A DNA stretch of 23,998 bases from CAZXNF01 sp050741255 (GTDB lineage Bacteria; Pseudomonadota; Gammaproteobacteria; Burkholderiales; SG8-41), in the NCBI GenBank assembly GCA_050741255.1, contig JBOIEQ010000062.1, forward strand, positions 1 to 23,998, in the 5' to 3' direction. Made by a program: the position numbers and the translations under genes. Under the pieces are notes generated by a model that worked only from the letters and a program-made list of their open reading frames with translations, was not told the origin of the DNA and ran no database searches. This document shows, one piece after another, positions 7,093 to 14,202 of this stretch. Each line of letters starts with the position of its first letter. The first letter of the stretch is position 1.

Positions 7093-7923
7093 TCACATCC
7101 CCAGTTTCAGGCGCGACGGAGCGGCAATCTTGATCTGGTTGTGCACGGCCTTGATGTTTTTCACCGCGCCCGCGACCTCGGTGGCCTCGTTTGGATCGAG
7201 ATCGGGCGGCACGATGCCGGCCAGCGTGGCGACGCGGTCCTGCACCTCAACCGTCACCTCCATTTTGCTGGTGCGCGGGTCGGCGCGCAGGGCCGCCCGC
7301 ACGTGGGCGCGCAGGGCCAGGTCGCCGAACAGGGCCTGGGAGGCCGGCGTTTCCTGGAAGTGGGCGTCGCCGTACAGCTCCATCACCTCGTCCACGCACT
7401 CGTCGATCGTCAGGCGCTCGGTGTTGACGACCAGGTCGTAGCGCTCCGCTTCCTGCCAGTTGATCCCGAAATGGCGCTTGGTGATGGCGGCATGCGATTC
7501 CTCGGACAGGCGGATCTCGTTCTCCACGAACGCGCGGTCGTTGGTGTCCAGCCGCGCCATCATGCGGTCCACCCGGAGTTCGAAAGGAGCACAGACCCGC
7601 ACGCCGATCACGTGCGGCACGCTCCGCAGCAGGTGCGCGGCACCCCAGCCGCGGATGACGGACACATCGCCCTTGGCGGCGAGATCGAAGGTTTCGTCCG
7701 CGGTGAAGATATGCAGGCTGGTCTTGTCGGTGGTCAGCCGTTCGATCAGGCTGGACTTGCCTTCGAGGAAGCGGATGACGTGGCTCTTGCGGAGCCGCAT
7801 CTTGTTGGCGAGATTGTCGATGATCTCGTGATGTACGACCGGCTTGCCGAGCCGTTGCGCGATGCCGGCGGCGACATCCTTGCCGAGCGAACCCATTTCC
7901 CTGGTCATTGCGATGAGCGGCAT
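7093..7923 (-). CDS. Cytidylate kinase-like protein fused to a C-terminal BON domain
   Basis: This 276-residue protein has two parts. Residues 1 to about 195 match the cytidylate kinase-like family: MPLIAMTREMGSLGKDVA with a GSxGK nucleotide-binding loop, then KPVVHHEIID, the FDLAAKGDVSVIRGWGAAHLL core, and the RMMARLDTNDRAFVENEIR lid region. Residues 205-270 look like a BON domain (ALRAHVRAALRADPRTSKME, VATLAGIVPP, AGAVKNIKAVHNQIKI), a small alpha/beta module found mostly in periplasmic proteins binding lipid or other surfaces. No signal peptide is present, so this BON domain should be cytoplasmic. ATG 7923 is chosen because AGGGGA lies upstream and the family motif begins there. An upstream in-frame start at 8067 would add a low-complexity, Arg-rich leader. 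The phosphoacceptor is unknown. Confidence 0.85.
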   Translation of the reverse strand: MPLIAMTREMGSLGKDVAAGIAQRLGKPVVHHEIIDNLANKMRLRKSHVIRFLEGKSSLIERLTTDKTSLHIFTADETFDLAAKGDVSVIRGWGAAHLLRSVPHVIGVRVCAPFELRVDRMMARLDTNDRAFVENEIRLSEESHAAITKRHFGINWQEAERYDLVVNTERLTIDECVDEVMELYGDAHFQETPASQALFGDLALRAHVRAALRADPRTSKMEVTVEVQDRVATLAGIVPPDLDPNEATEVAGAVKNIKAVHNQIKIAAPSRLKLGM

Positions 7924-7975
7924 GTCTTGATCCCCTGTGTGGCGAGACGGTGCGGCAACGGGACAGCGGCCGCGC

Positions 7976-7981
7976 AGTATA
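7976..7981 (-). promoter_or_regulatory. Possible -10 box (TATACT) for the kinase-BON gene
   Basis: TATACT on the minus strand lies 52 bp upstream of ATG 7923, predicting a leader of about 45 nt. No recognisable -35 accompanies it. The box also supports the shorter start, since the longer version begins upstream of it. The remaining 8000-8166 part of this 243-bp divergent gap is AT-rich at 8062-8120 but holds no gene. Confidence 0.3.
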
Positions 7982-8166
7982 GACCGCCTGCCCGGAACCA
8001 TGGGTCGGCGCGTGCCGCCCCGGAACGTCAGGATGCCGGGGGGGCGGCGGACGGACGGGGCTTGCAAAAAACGGGAATAAATTCAAAAATCTCCAACTGC
8101 AAACTCGGAGCATACTGAGCCGTACGCGATTACCGACTGATTCGCTGCATAACTTACCGCGCAACC

Positions 8167-8844
8167 ATGCCTTCGCCCCGCTCCAGCCGTCCCCTGCGTC
8201 CCGGCCGCCCGACCCAGTCGTCGCCGGTGCCGGCGCTCGCCCAGCCGCGGCCCGTCGTCCGGGAGCGGCACCCGCTGATCCTCACGCTGGACGCCAATGG
8301 CGTGCCGCATCGCTGGATTTCGTGGCAGCACGCCTGTTTTTATTACGCCAAGCAGCAGGTGGCGTGGACGGCGGGCGAGCAGGCCTTCACCGTCATGGGG
8401 GGCGTGAACCGGCTCTCGGGCGAGCGCTCTCGCATCACGGGCTCGAGCATCATCGCGATCAAGGGCAAGGCGATGGCGCTGAAGGCCTTCGGCCAGGTGC
8501 CGCCGCTGAACAACCGCGAGCTGTTCCACCGCGACCGTTCGCTGTGCGCGTACTGCGGCGATATCTTCTCCGGCGCCAAACTGACCCGCGATCACATCGT
8601 CCCGTTCTCGCGGGGCGGGCGCGACACCTGGATGAACGTCGTCACCGCATGCCGCCACTGCAACGAGAGGAAGAGCGACCGCACGCCGGAACTCGCGGGG
8701 ATGGAGCTGCTGTACCTGCCGTACGTGCCAAACCGGGCCGAATACCTGATCCTCACCAACCGGCGCATCCTCGCCGACCAGATGGAATTCCTGGTCCAGC
8801 ACGTGCCGGCGCAGAGCCGGCTGCACCAGCCGCCGGCGCAGTAG
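8167..8844 (+). CDS. HNH endonuclease-domain protein
   Basis: This 225-residue protein has a compact HNH nuclease domain at about residues 122-180. CAYCG (Cys127, Cys130) and CRHCNERK (Cys162, Cys165) form the zinc-binding pairs. RDHIVPFSRGG provides the metal-binding Asp142-His143, and W/MNVVTAC contains the conserved Asn157. The N-terminal 120 residues begin with a Pro/Arg-rich segment, then PLILTLDANGVPHRWISW, a conserved region of unknown role. This arrangement resembles the stand-alone HNH proteins common in proteobacteria and cyanobacteria, not restriction enzymes or homing nucleases. No methylase, toxin partner or mobile element lies nearby. No Shine-Dalgarno precedes the ATG. Its role is unknown; DNA repair or a housekeeping nuclease are both possible. 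Confidence 0.88.
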   Translation: MPSPRSSRPLRPGRPTQSSPVPALAQPRPVVRERHPLILTLDANGVPHRWISWQHACFYYAKQQVAWTAGEQAFTVMGGVNRLSGERSRITGSSIIAIKGKAMALKAFGQVPPLNNRELFHRDRSLCAYCGDIFSGAKLTRDHIVPFSRGGRDTWMNVVTACRHCNERKSDRTPELAGMELLYLPYVPNRAEYLILTNRRILADQMEFLVQHVPAQSRLHQPPAQ

Positions 8845-8857
8845 CCGCCGCCGCGAC

Positions 8858-9646
8858 TCAGCGGCAGCCGGCGACCGCCAGCGCCTGCAGGGTGGCGCCG
8901 GTCGCACGGTCCTGCACGAAGGCCGCCACCGCGAGTTGCTCGCGTTTCCAATCGGCACCCACCCGGAATTCATGCGTCAGGGCGAGGACCGCGCCTTCAC
9001 TGAAGGCGACGGGACCCACCAGTTCGCGCACCACGAAGTCATGCTCCAGCCGCTTGCCGCGGTTTTCGCCGGCCCGTACGTCGGTGGCGAGCCGGCTTTC
9101 GGTCAGGGCGAGGAAGGCGTGGGCGGTTTTTGCTGCCTGAACCGCAGGCAGTTTCACGCTGGCGTTGACGGTGATCGTGTCGCCGCCGGACATCAGGCTG
9201 AGTTCAAGCTCGGCCGCCGGCCGCGAGCGGTTGATAGTGGCCAGCGTGGATCCGACGTCGTCGCGGATCCAGCCGCGGCGGTAATCCTGCCCGTCGAGCA
9301 GAATCTGCGGCGTGAACACGAACCCGGCTTTCTTGAGGCGGGCGAGTTCACGCTGCCGTTCGCCGAAGCGCGGCTGTGCGAAACGGTCCGGCCAGCCGAG
9401 CTGGTTCCAGTAATCGACATGGAAGGCGAGCGGCACGACCTTGCCGGGGGCCAGTTTTGCAGCCGCCACGCCGGAGAGCCAGCGGTCCGCGGGCGGGCAG
9501 CTGTCGCAGCCTTCCGAGGTGTAGAGCTCGAGCACCGGCACGCGCTCCGCACCGCTGCGCGCCCGACATTCCGCGCCGGCGACGGGGCAGGCGGCAGCGA
9601 GTGCGCCACTGATAGCGGCCAGACGGGCGAGGATGGAGAGCGTCAT
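8858..9646 (-). CDS. DUF1223 secreted thioredoxin-like protein
   Basis: This 262-residue protein starts with a signal peptide (hydrophobic residues 3-20 ending near AGAEC). The motif VLELYTSEGCDSCPPADRWL follows at about residues 37-56, the signature of DUF1223. Its CxxC resembles a thioredoxin active site. The conserved blocks VVPLAFHVDYWNQLGWPD and FVFTPQILLDGQDYR complete the family signature. A C-terminal half of beta-rich character follows. The protein should be periplasmic or outer-membrane associated, and its biochemical function is not established. It converges on the HNH gene with 13 bp between stops and diverges from the PHP phosphatase gene. Confidence 0.9.
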   Translation of the reverse strand: MTLSILARLAAISGALAAACPVAGAECRARSGAERVPVLELYTSEGCDSCPPADRWLSGVAAAKLAPGKVVPLAFHVDYWNQLGWPDRFAQPRFGERQRELARLKKAGFVFTPQILLDGQDYRRGWIRDDVGSTLATINRSRPAAELELSLMSGGDTITVNASVKLPAVQAAKTAHAFLALTESRLATDVRAGENRGKRLEHDFVVRELVGPVAFSEGAVLALTHEFRVGADWKREQLAVAAFVQDRATGATLQALAVAGCR

Positions 9647-9713
9647 GCGGCTTGGTCGGGCGTAGTGGCACGGGATTACAGATAGTGTACGAACCGGGAG
9701 ATTTTGAAAGTTT

Positions 9714-9722
9714 TGCTATAAT
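9714..9722 (+). promoter_or_regulatory. Extended -10 promoter for the rnm-yciO operon
   Basis: TGCTATAAT is a perfect extended -10 (TGN plus TATAAT). It sits in an AT-rich island 29 bases before ATG 9752, giving a leader of about 23 nt. No good -35 is seen at normal spacing. This is the strongest promoter-like sequence in the window. Confidence 0.6.
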
Positions 9723-9751
9723 TTCAAGCTTTTAGCGATCTTCCGCACGTC

Positions 9752-10645
9752 ATGAACGTCTCCACTCCTACGTCGTACGCCGCGATCGAAAACCCTGCGG
9801 CCTACGACCTGCATACCCACACCTGCCATTCGGACGGCGCGCTGGCGCCTGCGGCGATGGTGCAGCGGGCCGCCGCGAACGGCATCCGCGTGCTCGCGCT
9901 GACGGACCACGACGAGGTTTCCGGGCTGGTCGAGGCTCGTGCCGCGGCGGGGGCGGCAGGCATCCGCCTGATCGACGGGGTCGAGATCTCGGTCACCTGG
10001 GCGGGGCACACGATCCACGTACTCGGACTGGCCATTGACCCGGCCCATCCACAACTGGCCGCGGGCCTGGCCACGGTTCGTGCCGGACGCGACGCACGGG
10101 CTGAACGGATTGGGGCGGCCCTGGAAACACTGGGTTTCGACGGGGCGCTGGCAGGTGCCCGCCGCTACGCGACGAACCCCGCGCTGGTGTCGCGGGCGCA
10201 TTTCGCGCGCTGGCTGGTCGAGCGGGGCGCCGTGAAAGACATGTCCGCGGCTTTCCGGCGCTACCTTGGGCAGGACGAGGTCGCCTACGTGCCACAGCAA
10301 TGGGCGGCGCTCGGCGAAGCACTGGCCTGGATCCGGGCCAGCGGCGGCGACGCGGTGATCGCCCACCCGGGCCGTTACAAGATGGGCACGGCCGAGCTCG
10401 ACGCGCTGTTCGCCGAGTTCAGGGACGGTGGCGGCGCGGCGCTCGAGGTCGTCTCCGGCAGCCACAGCGACACCGAAGCCCGGACCTTCGCCGCGCGCGC
10501 GCGGCGCTTCGGGCTGCGCGCCTCCTGCGGTTCGGATTTTCACGCCGAGGGCGAGAGCCGCTTCGATGCGGGGCGCCTGCCGGCGCTGCCCGCCGAGTGC
10601 ACGCCGGTCTGGCAGGACTGGCGGGACGGGATGCGGGCCGCATGA
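9752..10645 (+). CDS. rnm: PHP-domain phosphoesterase, RNase AM / 3',5'-nucleoside bisphosphate phosphatase (YciV/TrpH family)
   Basis: This 297-residue protein has the PHP metal-binding motifs: DLHTHTCHSDGAL (His21, His23, His26, Asp28), LALTDHDEVSG, GVEISVTW, then VIAHPGRY and SCGSDFHAEG near the C-terminus. This set defines the trinuclear metal site of the YciV/TrpH family. E. coli RNase AM (YciV) matures 5' ends of ribosomal RNAs and hydrolyses 3',5'-bisphosphonucleotides. Length and motif spacing match that family well. The neighbour yciO overlaps by ATGA, the same gene order as yciV-yciO in E. coli, which strengthens the assignment. No Shine-Dalgarno is evident before ATG 9752; the promoter lies just upstream. 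Confidence 0.92.
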   Translation: MNVSTPTSYAAIENPAAYDLHTHTCHSDGALAPAAMVQRAAANGIRVLALTDHDEVSGLVEARAAAGAAGIRLIDGVEISVTWAGHTIHVLGLAIDPAHPQLAAGLATVRAGRDARAERIGAALETLGFDGALAGARRYATNPALVSRAHFARWLVERGAVKDMSAAFRRYLGQDEVAYVPQQWAALGEALAWIRASGGDAVIAHPGRYKMGTAELDALFAEFRDGGGAALEVVSGSHSDTEARTFAARARRFGLRASCGSDFHAEGESRFDAGRLPALPAECTPVWQDWRDGMRAA

Positions 10646-11277
10646 CGCAGTGCTTCGCGGTGCATCCACGCGACCCGCAGCCGCGCCTGATCCGCCAGGC
10701 CTGCGAGATCATCCGCAAGGGCGGTGTCGTCGTTTATCCGACCGATTCCTGCTACGCGCTCGGTTGCCACATCGGCGACAAGGCGGCCGTGGAACGCATC
10801 CGCACCGTGCGCGGCATGGACGAGCGGCATCACCTGACGCTCCTGTGCCGGGACCTGGCGGAGGTGGCGACCTATGCGCGCGTGAACGACCGCCAGTTCC
10901 GGGTGCTCAAGGCGGCTACCCCCGGCACGTACGCCTTCATCCTGCACGCCACCCGCGAGACGCCGAAGCGTCTGCAGCATCCGAAACAGAAGACGATCGG
11001 CGTGCGCATCCCGGACCACCCGGTGACGGCGGCGCTGCTGGCGGAACTGCGCGAGCCGCTGCTGACCTCGACCCTGATCCTGCCGGACAGTGTGGCGCCG
11101 CTGTCCGAACCGAACGAAATCCGCTGGCGCCTGGCGAACAAGGTGGATCTCATCATCGACGCCGGCGCGTGCGGCATCGTGCCCACGACCGTCATCGATC
11201 TCACGGGCGAGTGGCCCGTGATCACCCGCCGCGGCAAGGGCGACACCTCCATTTTCGGCCTCACCGATGCGGCGTAA
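10642..11277 (+). CDS. yciO: YciO, Sua5/YciO/YrdC-family protein (threonylcarbamoyl-AMP synthase-like)
   Basis: This 211-residue protein is a YrdC-fold member. It opens MTQCFAVHPRDPQPRLIRQA and carries GGVVVYPTDSCYALGCHIGDK, RHHLTLLCRDLAEVATYA, PGTYAFILHATRETPKRL and QKTIGVRIPDHP, closing with PTTVIDLTGEWPVITRRGKGD. These closely follow E. coli YciO and not TsaC/YrdC. The family binds nucleotide and threonine/bicarbonate. TsaC makes threonylcarbamoyl-AMP for t6A37 of tRNA, while YciO is a paralogue whose cellular role is less clear. It overlaps rnm by ATGA, so the two are translationally coupled. Confidence 0.92.
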   Translation: MTQCFAVHPRDPQPRLIRQACEIIRKGGVVVYPTDSCYALGCHIGDKAAVERIRTVRGMDERHHLTLLCRDLAEVATYARVNDRQFRVLKAATPGTYAFILHATRETPKRLQHPKQKTIGVRIPDHPVTAALLAELREPLLTSTLILPDSVAPLSEPNEIRWRLANKVDLIIDAGACGIVPTTVIDLTGEWPVITRRGKGDTSIFGLTDAA

Positions 11278-11279
11278 CC

Positions 11280-11294
11280 CGGCCCCTCGGGCCG
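11280..11294. other. GC hairpin between yciO and trpS
   Basis: CGGCCC, a CTC loop and GGGCCG form a 6-bp perfect stem starting 3 bases after the yciO stop. No T-run follows, so it is not a typical intrinsic terminator. It could slow exonucleases or RNA polymerase between yciO and trpS. Confidence 0.35.
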
Positions 11295-11307
11295 CTCCGG
11301 TATGCTG

Positions 11308-11340
11308 ATGCCCATTTCCCGTTCACTACGTCTGCGCTGA
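11308..11340 (+). CDS. Possible 10-codon upstream ORF before trpS
   Basis: ATG at 11308 opens MPISRSLRLR and stops with TGA 4 bases before the trpS ATG. The peptide has no Trp codon, so it is not a classic trp attenuation leader. No ribosome binding site is visible for it or for trpS. It may be chance. It is listed because scpA has a similar short ORF upstream. Confidence 0.15.
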   Translation: MPISRSLRLR

Positions 11341-11344
11341 ACCC

Positions 11345-12547
11345 ATGTTCCTCGATCGCGTTCTCTCCGGCATGCGCCCGACCGGCGCCCTGCACCTCGG
11401 CCATTACCACGGCGTGCTCAAGAACTGGCTGGCCCTCCAGCAGGAGTACGAGTGTTTCTTTTTCGTCGCGGACTGGCATGCCCTGACCACGCATTACGAC
11501 ACGCCCGAAGTGGTGGGGCAGAACGTGTGGGACATGGTGATCGACTGGCTGGCCGCGGGCGTCAACCCCTCGCAGGCGACGCTCTTCATCCAGTCGCGCG
11601 TGCCTGAGCACGCCGAACTGCACCTGCTGCTCTCGATGATCACGCCGCTCGGCTGGCTCGAGCGCGTGCCGACCTACAAGGACCAGCAGGAGAAGCTGGC
11701 CGAGAAGGATCTTTCGACCTACGGCTTTCTCGGCTACCCGCTGCTGCAGAGCGCCGACATCCTGATCTACCGCGCCAACCGCGTGCCGGTCGGCGAGGAC
11801 CAGGTGCCGCACATCGAGTTCACGCGCGAAGTCGCGCGGCGCTTCAACCATGTCTACGGACGTGAGCCGGGTTTCGAGCTCAAGGCCGAAGCGGCGGTCA
11901 AGAAACTGGGTGCGAAGCGCGCCAAGCTGTATCGGGAGTTGCGCGTCGCCTATCAGGAGCAGGGCAACGCCGATGCCCTGGCGTCCGCGCACGCGCTGCT
12001 GGAGAAGACGCAGAACCTGACGCTGGGCGACCGTGAACGGCTGTTCGGTTATCTCGAGGGCGGCGGCAAGGTGATCCTGCCGGAGCCGGCGGCGCTGCTG
12101 ACCGAGGCGTCGCGGATGCCGGGCATCGACGGCCAGAAGATGTCGAAGTCCTACGACAACACGATTTCCCTCCGGGAGGATGCGGACAGCGTGGCGAAGA
12201 AAATCAGGACCATGCCGACCGACCCGGCGCGCATCCGCCGCACCGACAAGGGCGACCCGGAGAAATGCCCGGTATGGCAACTCCACCTGGTCTATTCGGA
12301 CGCGGCGCGGCGCGAGTGGGTGCAGAACGGCTGCCGCAGCGCAGGCATCGGCTGCCTGGACTGCAAGCAGCCGGTCATCGACGCCATCATGGCGGAGCTT
12401 GCGCCCATGCAGGAACGCGCGCAGCAGTACATCGAGGACCCGGCGCTGGTGCGCAGCATCATTGCCGACGGCTGCGAGAAGGCACGCAAGCTCGCGCAGG
12501 AGACGTTGCGCGAGGTGCGTGAAGCGATGGGGCTGGATTACTCCTGA
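11345..12547 (+). CDS. trpS: Tryptophanyl-tRNA synthetase (class I)
   Basis: This 400-residue class I synthetase charges tRNA-Trp. The HIGH-type motif is HLGH in PTGALHLGHYHG (residues 17-20) and the KMSKS motif is KMSKS at 265-269. FFFVADWHALTTHY and YPLLQSADILIYRANRVPVGEDQVPHIE fragments form the Trp/ATP pocket. It is about 65 residues longer than the roughly 334-residue E. coli enzyme. The extra part lies at about residues 177-243, between the Rossmann core and KMSKS, and is rich in charged helix (AEAAVKKLGAKRAKLYRE). I recall 400-residue TrpS proteins in Burkholderiales, so this is probably lineage-typical. A weak TATGCT at 11301-11306 may be its own -10. No Shine-Dalgarno precedes ATG 11345. 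Confidence 0.95.
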   Translation: MFLDRVLSGMRPTGALHLGHYHGVLKNWLALQQEYECFFFVADWHALTTHYDTPEVVGQNVWDMVIDWLAAGVNPSQATLFIQSRVPEHAELHLLLSMITPLGWLERVPTYKDQQEKLAEKDLSTYGFLGYPLLQSADILIYRANRVPVGEDQVPHIEFTREVARRFNHVYGREPGFELKAEAAVKKLGAKRAKLYRELRVAYQEQGNADALASAHALLEKTQNLTLGDRERLFGYLEGGGKVILPEPAALLTEASRMPGIDGQKMSKSYDNTISLREDADSVAKKIRTMPTDPARIRRTDKGDPEKCPVWQLHLVYSDAARREWVQNGCRSAGIGCLDCKQPVIDAIMAELAPMQERAQQYIEDPALVRSIIADGCEKARKLAQETLREVREAMGLDYS

Positions 12548-12596
12548 GCGCTGTTTCCGGGCCTTCGCGCGCGGCCCCGCGCCGGCGGTTTCCCGC

Positions 12597-12602
12597 TAGA
12601 AT
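12597..12602 (+). promoter_or_regulatory. -10 box (TAGAAT) for the scpA-scpB transcript
   Basis: CGCTAGAAT contains TAGAAT, one mismatch from TATAAT. Transcription would begin 7-8 bases later, at about 12609-12610, which coincides with an ATG at 12610. No clear -35 is seen. Confidence 0.4.
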
Positions 12603-12609
12603 CCCGGCC

Positions 12610-12660
12610 ATGCCGAATGCCGTCCCGCCCGTGCGTTGCCTGTCGCCCTCCGCGTCATGA
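12610..12660 (+). CDS. Short upstream ORF (16 codons) overlapping the scpA start by ATGA
   Basis: ATG 12610 opens a 16-residue frame, MPNAVPPVRCLSPSAS, whose TGA stop overlaps the scpA ATG as ATGA. The ATG falls where the TAGAAT box at 12597-12602 would start transcription, so it could be translated from a leaderless message. scpA has no Shine-Dalgarno of its own, so ribosomes finishing this ORF could reinitiate on scpA. The coupling idea is inference; the ORF, its overlap and the missing ribosome site are visible in the sequence. Confidence 0.35.
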   Translation: MPNAVPPVRCLSPSAS

Positions 12661-13469
12661 CCGCCGCCGCTGCCGTTGCCGACAACGTCACGCCGATCGG
12701 CCGCTTCCGCGGCACGCCGGTGCTGGAAGTCCCGACCGACCTCTATATCCCGCCGGACGCGCTGGAAGTCTTTCTCGATACCTTCGAGGGACCCCTCGAC
12801 CTGCTGCTGTACCTGATCCGCCGCAACAATGTCGACGTGCTCGAGATCTCGATGGCGCCGCTGACCATCCAGTACCTGGAATACGTGGAACTGATGCGCC
12901 AGCGCAGCCTCGAACTCGCAGCCGAGTACCTGGTGATGGCCGCCGTGCTGCTGGAGATCAAGTCGCGCATGCTGCTGCCGCGGCCGCCGGGCGCCGACAG
13001 CCTCGAGGATGATCCGCGCGCGGAACTGGTGCGGCGCCTGCTGGCCTACGAGCAGATGAAGCTCGCCGCGCAGCGCATCGACCAGCTGCCGCAGGTCGGC
13101 CGTGACTTCGCGCTGGTCAACGTGTGGGTGGAGCAGGCGGCGACCAAGCTGCTGCCGGCCGTCGAGCCCGAGGACCTGCGCCAGGCCTGGTTGTGGCTGC
13201 TGTCCCGGGCCAACATGAACAAGCACCACAAGGTCGTGCGCGAGCAGTTGTCGGTGCGCGAGCACATGAGCCAGATCCTGCGACGCCTGCAGGAACACCC
13301 GCATCTCGAATTCATCCAGTTGTTCACGCCGCAGGACGGCGTGCCGCGGCTGGTGGTGACCTTTCTCGCCGTCCTCGAGCTGTCGCGGGAAACGCTGATC
13401 GAGGTCACCCAGCAGGCGCCGTATTCGCCGATCTACGTCAAACTGATGCAGGGGTTGACCGTTGTCTGA
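12657..13469 (+). CDS. scpA: Segregation and condensation protein A (ScpA)
   Basis: This 270-residue kleisin links the two heads of the SMC condensin complex. The N-terminal SMC-neck binding region is recognisable as LDTFEGPLDLLLYLIRRNNV followed by DVLEISMAPLTIQYLEYVEL and AAEYLVMAAVLLEIKSRMLLP. A helical middle binds ScpB, and the C-terminal winged helix (VVTFLAVLELSRETLIEV) contacts the SMC cap. ATG 12657 is chosen because it overlaps a short upstream ORF as ATGA. A TTG at 12636 would add seven residues. It overlaps scpB by 8 bases, matching the usual scpAB pair. The smc gene is not in the window. The position after trpS is shared with many gamma- and betaproteobacteria. Confidence 0.95.
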   Translation: MTAAAAVADNVTPIGRFRGTPVLEVPTDLYIPPDALEVFLDTFEGPLDLLLYLIRRNNVDVLEISMAPLTIQYLEYVELMRQRSLELAAEYLVMAAVLLEIKSRMLLPRPPGADSLEDDPRAELVRRLLAYEQMKLAAQRIDQLPQVGRDFALVNVWVEQAATKLLPAVEPEDLRQAWLWLLSRANMNKHHKVVREQLSVREHMSQILRRLQEHPHLEFIQLFTPQDGVPRLVVTFLAVLELSRETLIEVTQQAPYSPIYVKLMQGLTVV

Positions 13470-14160
13470 CCAGACCGAAGTGAAGAAAGTCCTCGAGGCC
13501 GCGCTGCTGACGGCGCCCGAGCCGTTGCAACTGGCGGACCTGAAGAAGCTGTTTGACGGCGAACTGGGCAACGACGTGTTGCGCAATCTGCTCGACGAGC
13601 TGAAGGCCGACTGGCAGGACCGCAACGTCGAACTCACGCAGGTCGCGGGCGGCTGGCGCTTCCGGGCGAAGCCCGAGGTGCACGGCTTCCTGCAGAAGCT
13701 CAATCCGCAGCGCGCGCCGCGCTACGCGCGCGCCGTGATGGAAACGCTGGCGATCGTCGCCTACAAGCAGCCGTGCACGCGCGGCGATATCGAGGACATC
13801 CGCGGGGTCATCGTGTCGAGCCAGGTCATCAAGGCGCTCGAGGTGCGCGGCTGGATCGAGGTGGTGGGCCACCGCGAGGTGCCGGGACGCCCCGAACTGT
13901 TCGCCACCACGAAGCAGTTTCTCGACGACCTCAACCTGCGCTCGCTGGACGAACTGCCGCCGCTGGAGGAACTGGGCACGCTGGTCGAGGCGACTCAGCC
14001 GCCCGTCGAGGCCGGTGGCGCGGCGACCAGCTTCGGCGAGGGCCTGGTGTCCGAGCCGGACGAGGATGCCGCGGCCGGGTCGGGCGCCGCCGACGGTGGA
14101 GCGGACGATCCCGCACGCCAGGCATTGGCGGCCATGCCCGCAGACCAGCCGCTGCATTAG
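13462..14160 (+). CDS. scpB: Segregation and condensation protein B (ScpB)
   Basis: This 232-residue protein is the ScpB dimer that binds ScpA in bacterial condensin. The two winged-helix domains span about residues 1-85 and 90-165. The diagnostic ETLAIVAYKQPCTRGDIEDI is followed by RGVIVSSQVIKALEVRGWIE and GRPELFATTKQFLDDLNL. The start is TTG 13462, overlapping the scpA stop by 8 bases, with AGGGG about 9 bases upstream; no ATG fits. After residue 185 a low-complexity tail rich in Ala, Gly, Glu and Asp extends to the end, probably disordered. Translational coupling to scpA is likely. Confidence 0.95.
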   Translation: MSDQTEVKKVLEAALLTAPEPLQLADLKKLFDGELGNDVLRNLLDELKADWQDRNVELTQVAGGWRFRAKPEVHGFLQKLNPQRAPRYARAVMETLAIVAYKQPCTRGDIEDIRGVIVSSQVIKALEVRGWIEVVGHREVPGRPELFATTKQFLDDLNLRSLDELPPLEELGTLVEATQPPVEAGGAATSFGEGLVSEPDEDAAAGSGAADGGADDPARQALAAMPADQPLH

Positions 14161-14187
14161 CCGGCGCTGCTGCGCAGGCCGCGGGGC

Positions 14188-14193
14188 TAAAAT
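14188..14193 (+). promoter_or_regulatory. -10 box (TAAAAT) immediately upstream of the parA-like gene
   Basis: GGCTAAAAT contains TAAAAT, one mismatch from TATAAT. It ends 9 bases before ATG 14203. Transcription starting 7 bases downstream would give a message with 0-3 leader bases. No Shine-Dalgarno exists, consistent with leaderless translation. Confidence 0.4.
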
Positions 14194-14202
14194 GCTCCCA
14201 TC

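Noticed and set aside
8167..8844. HNH protein as part of a restriction or defence system
   Set aside because: No methyltransferase, helicase, toxin-antitoxin partner or mobile element is nearby. The flanking genes are housekeeping or conserved hypothetical.
8845..8865. GCCGC/GCGGC hairpin between the HNH and DUF1223 genes as a terminator
   Set aside because: The stem is only 5 bp with no following T-run on either strand. Such short GC palindromes are frequent by chance in this composition.
11308..11340. trp attenuation leader before trpS
   Set aside because: The short ORF has no Trp codons, and no alternative hairpin pair with a T-run is visible; only a single hairpin lies upstream.
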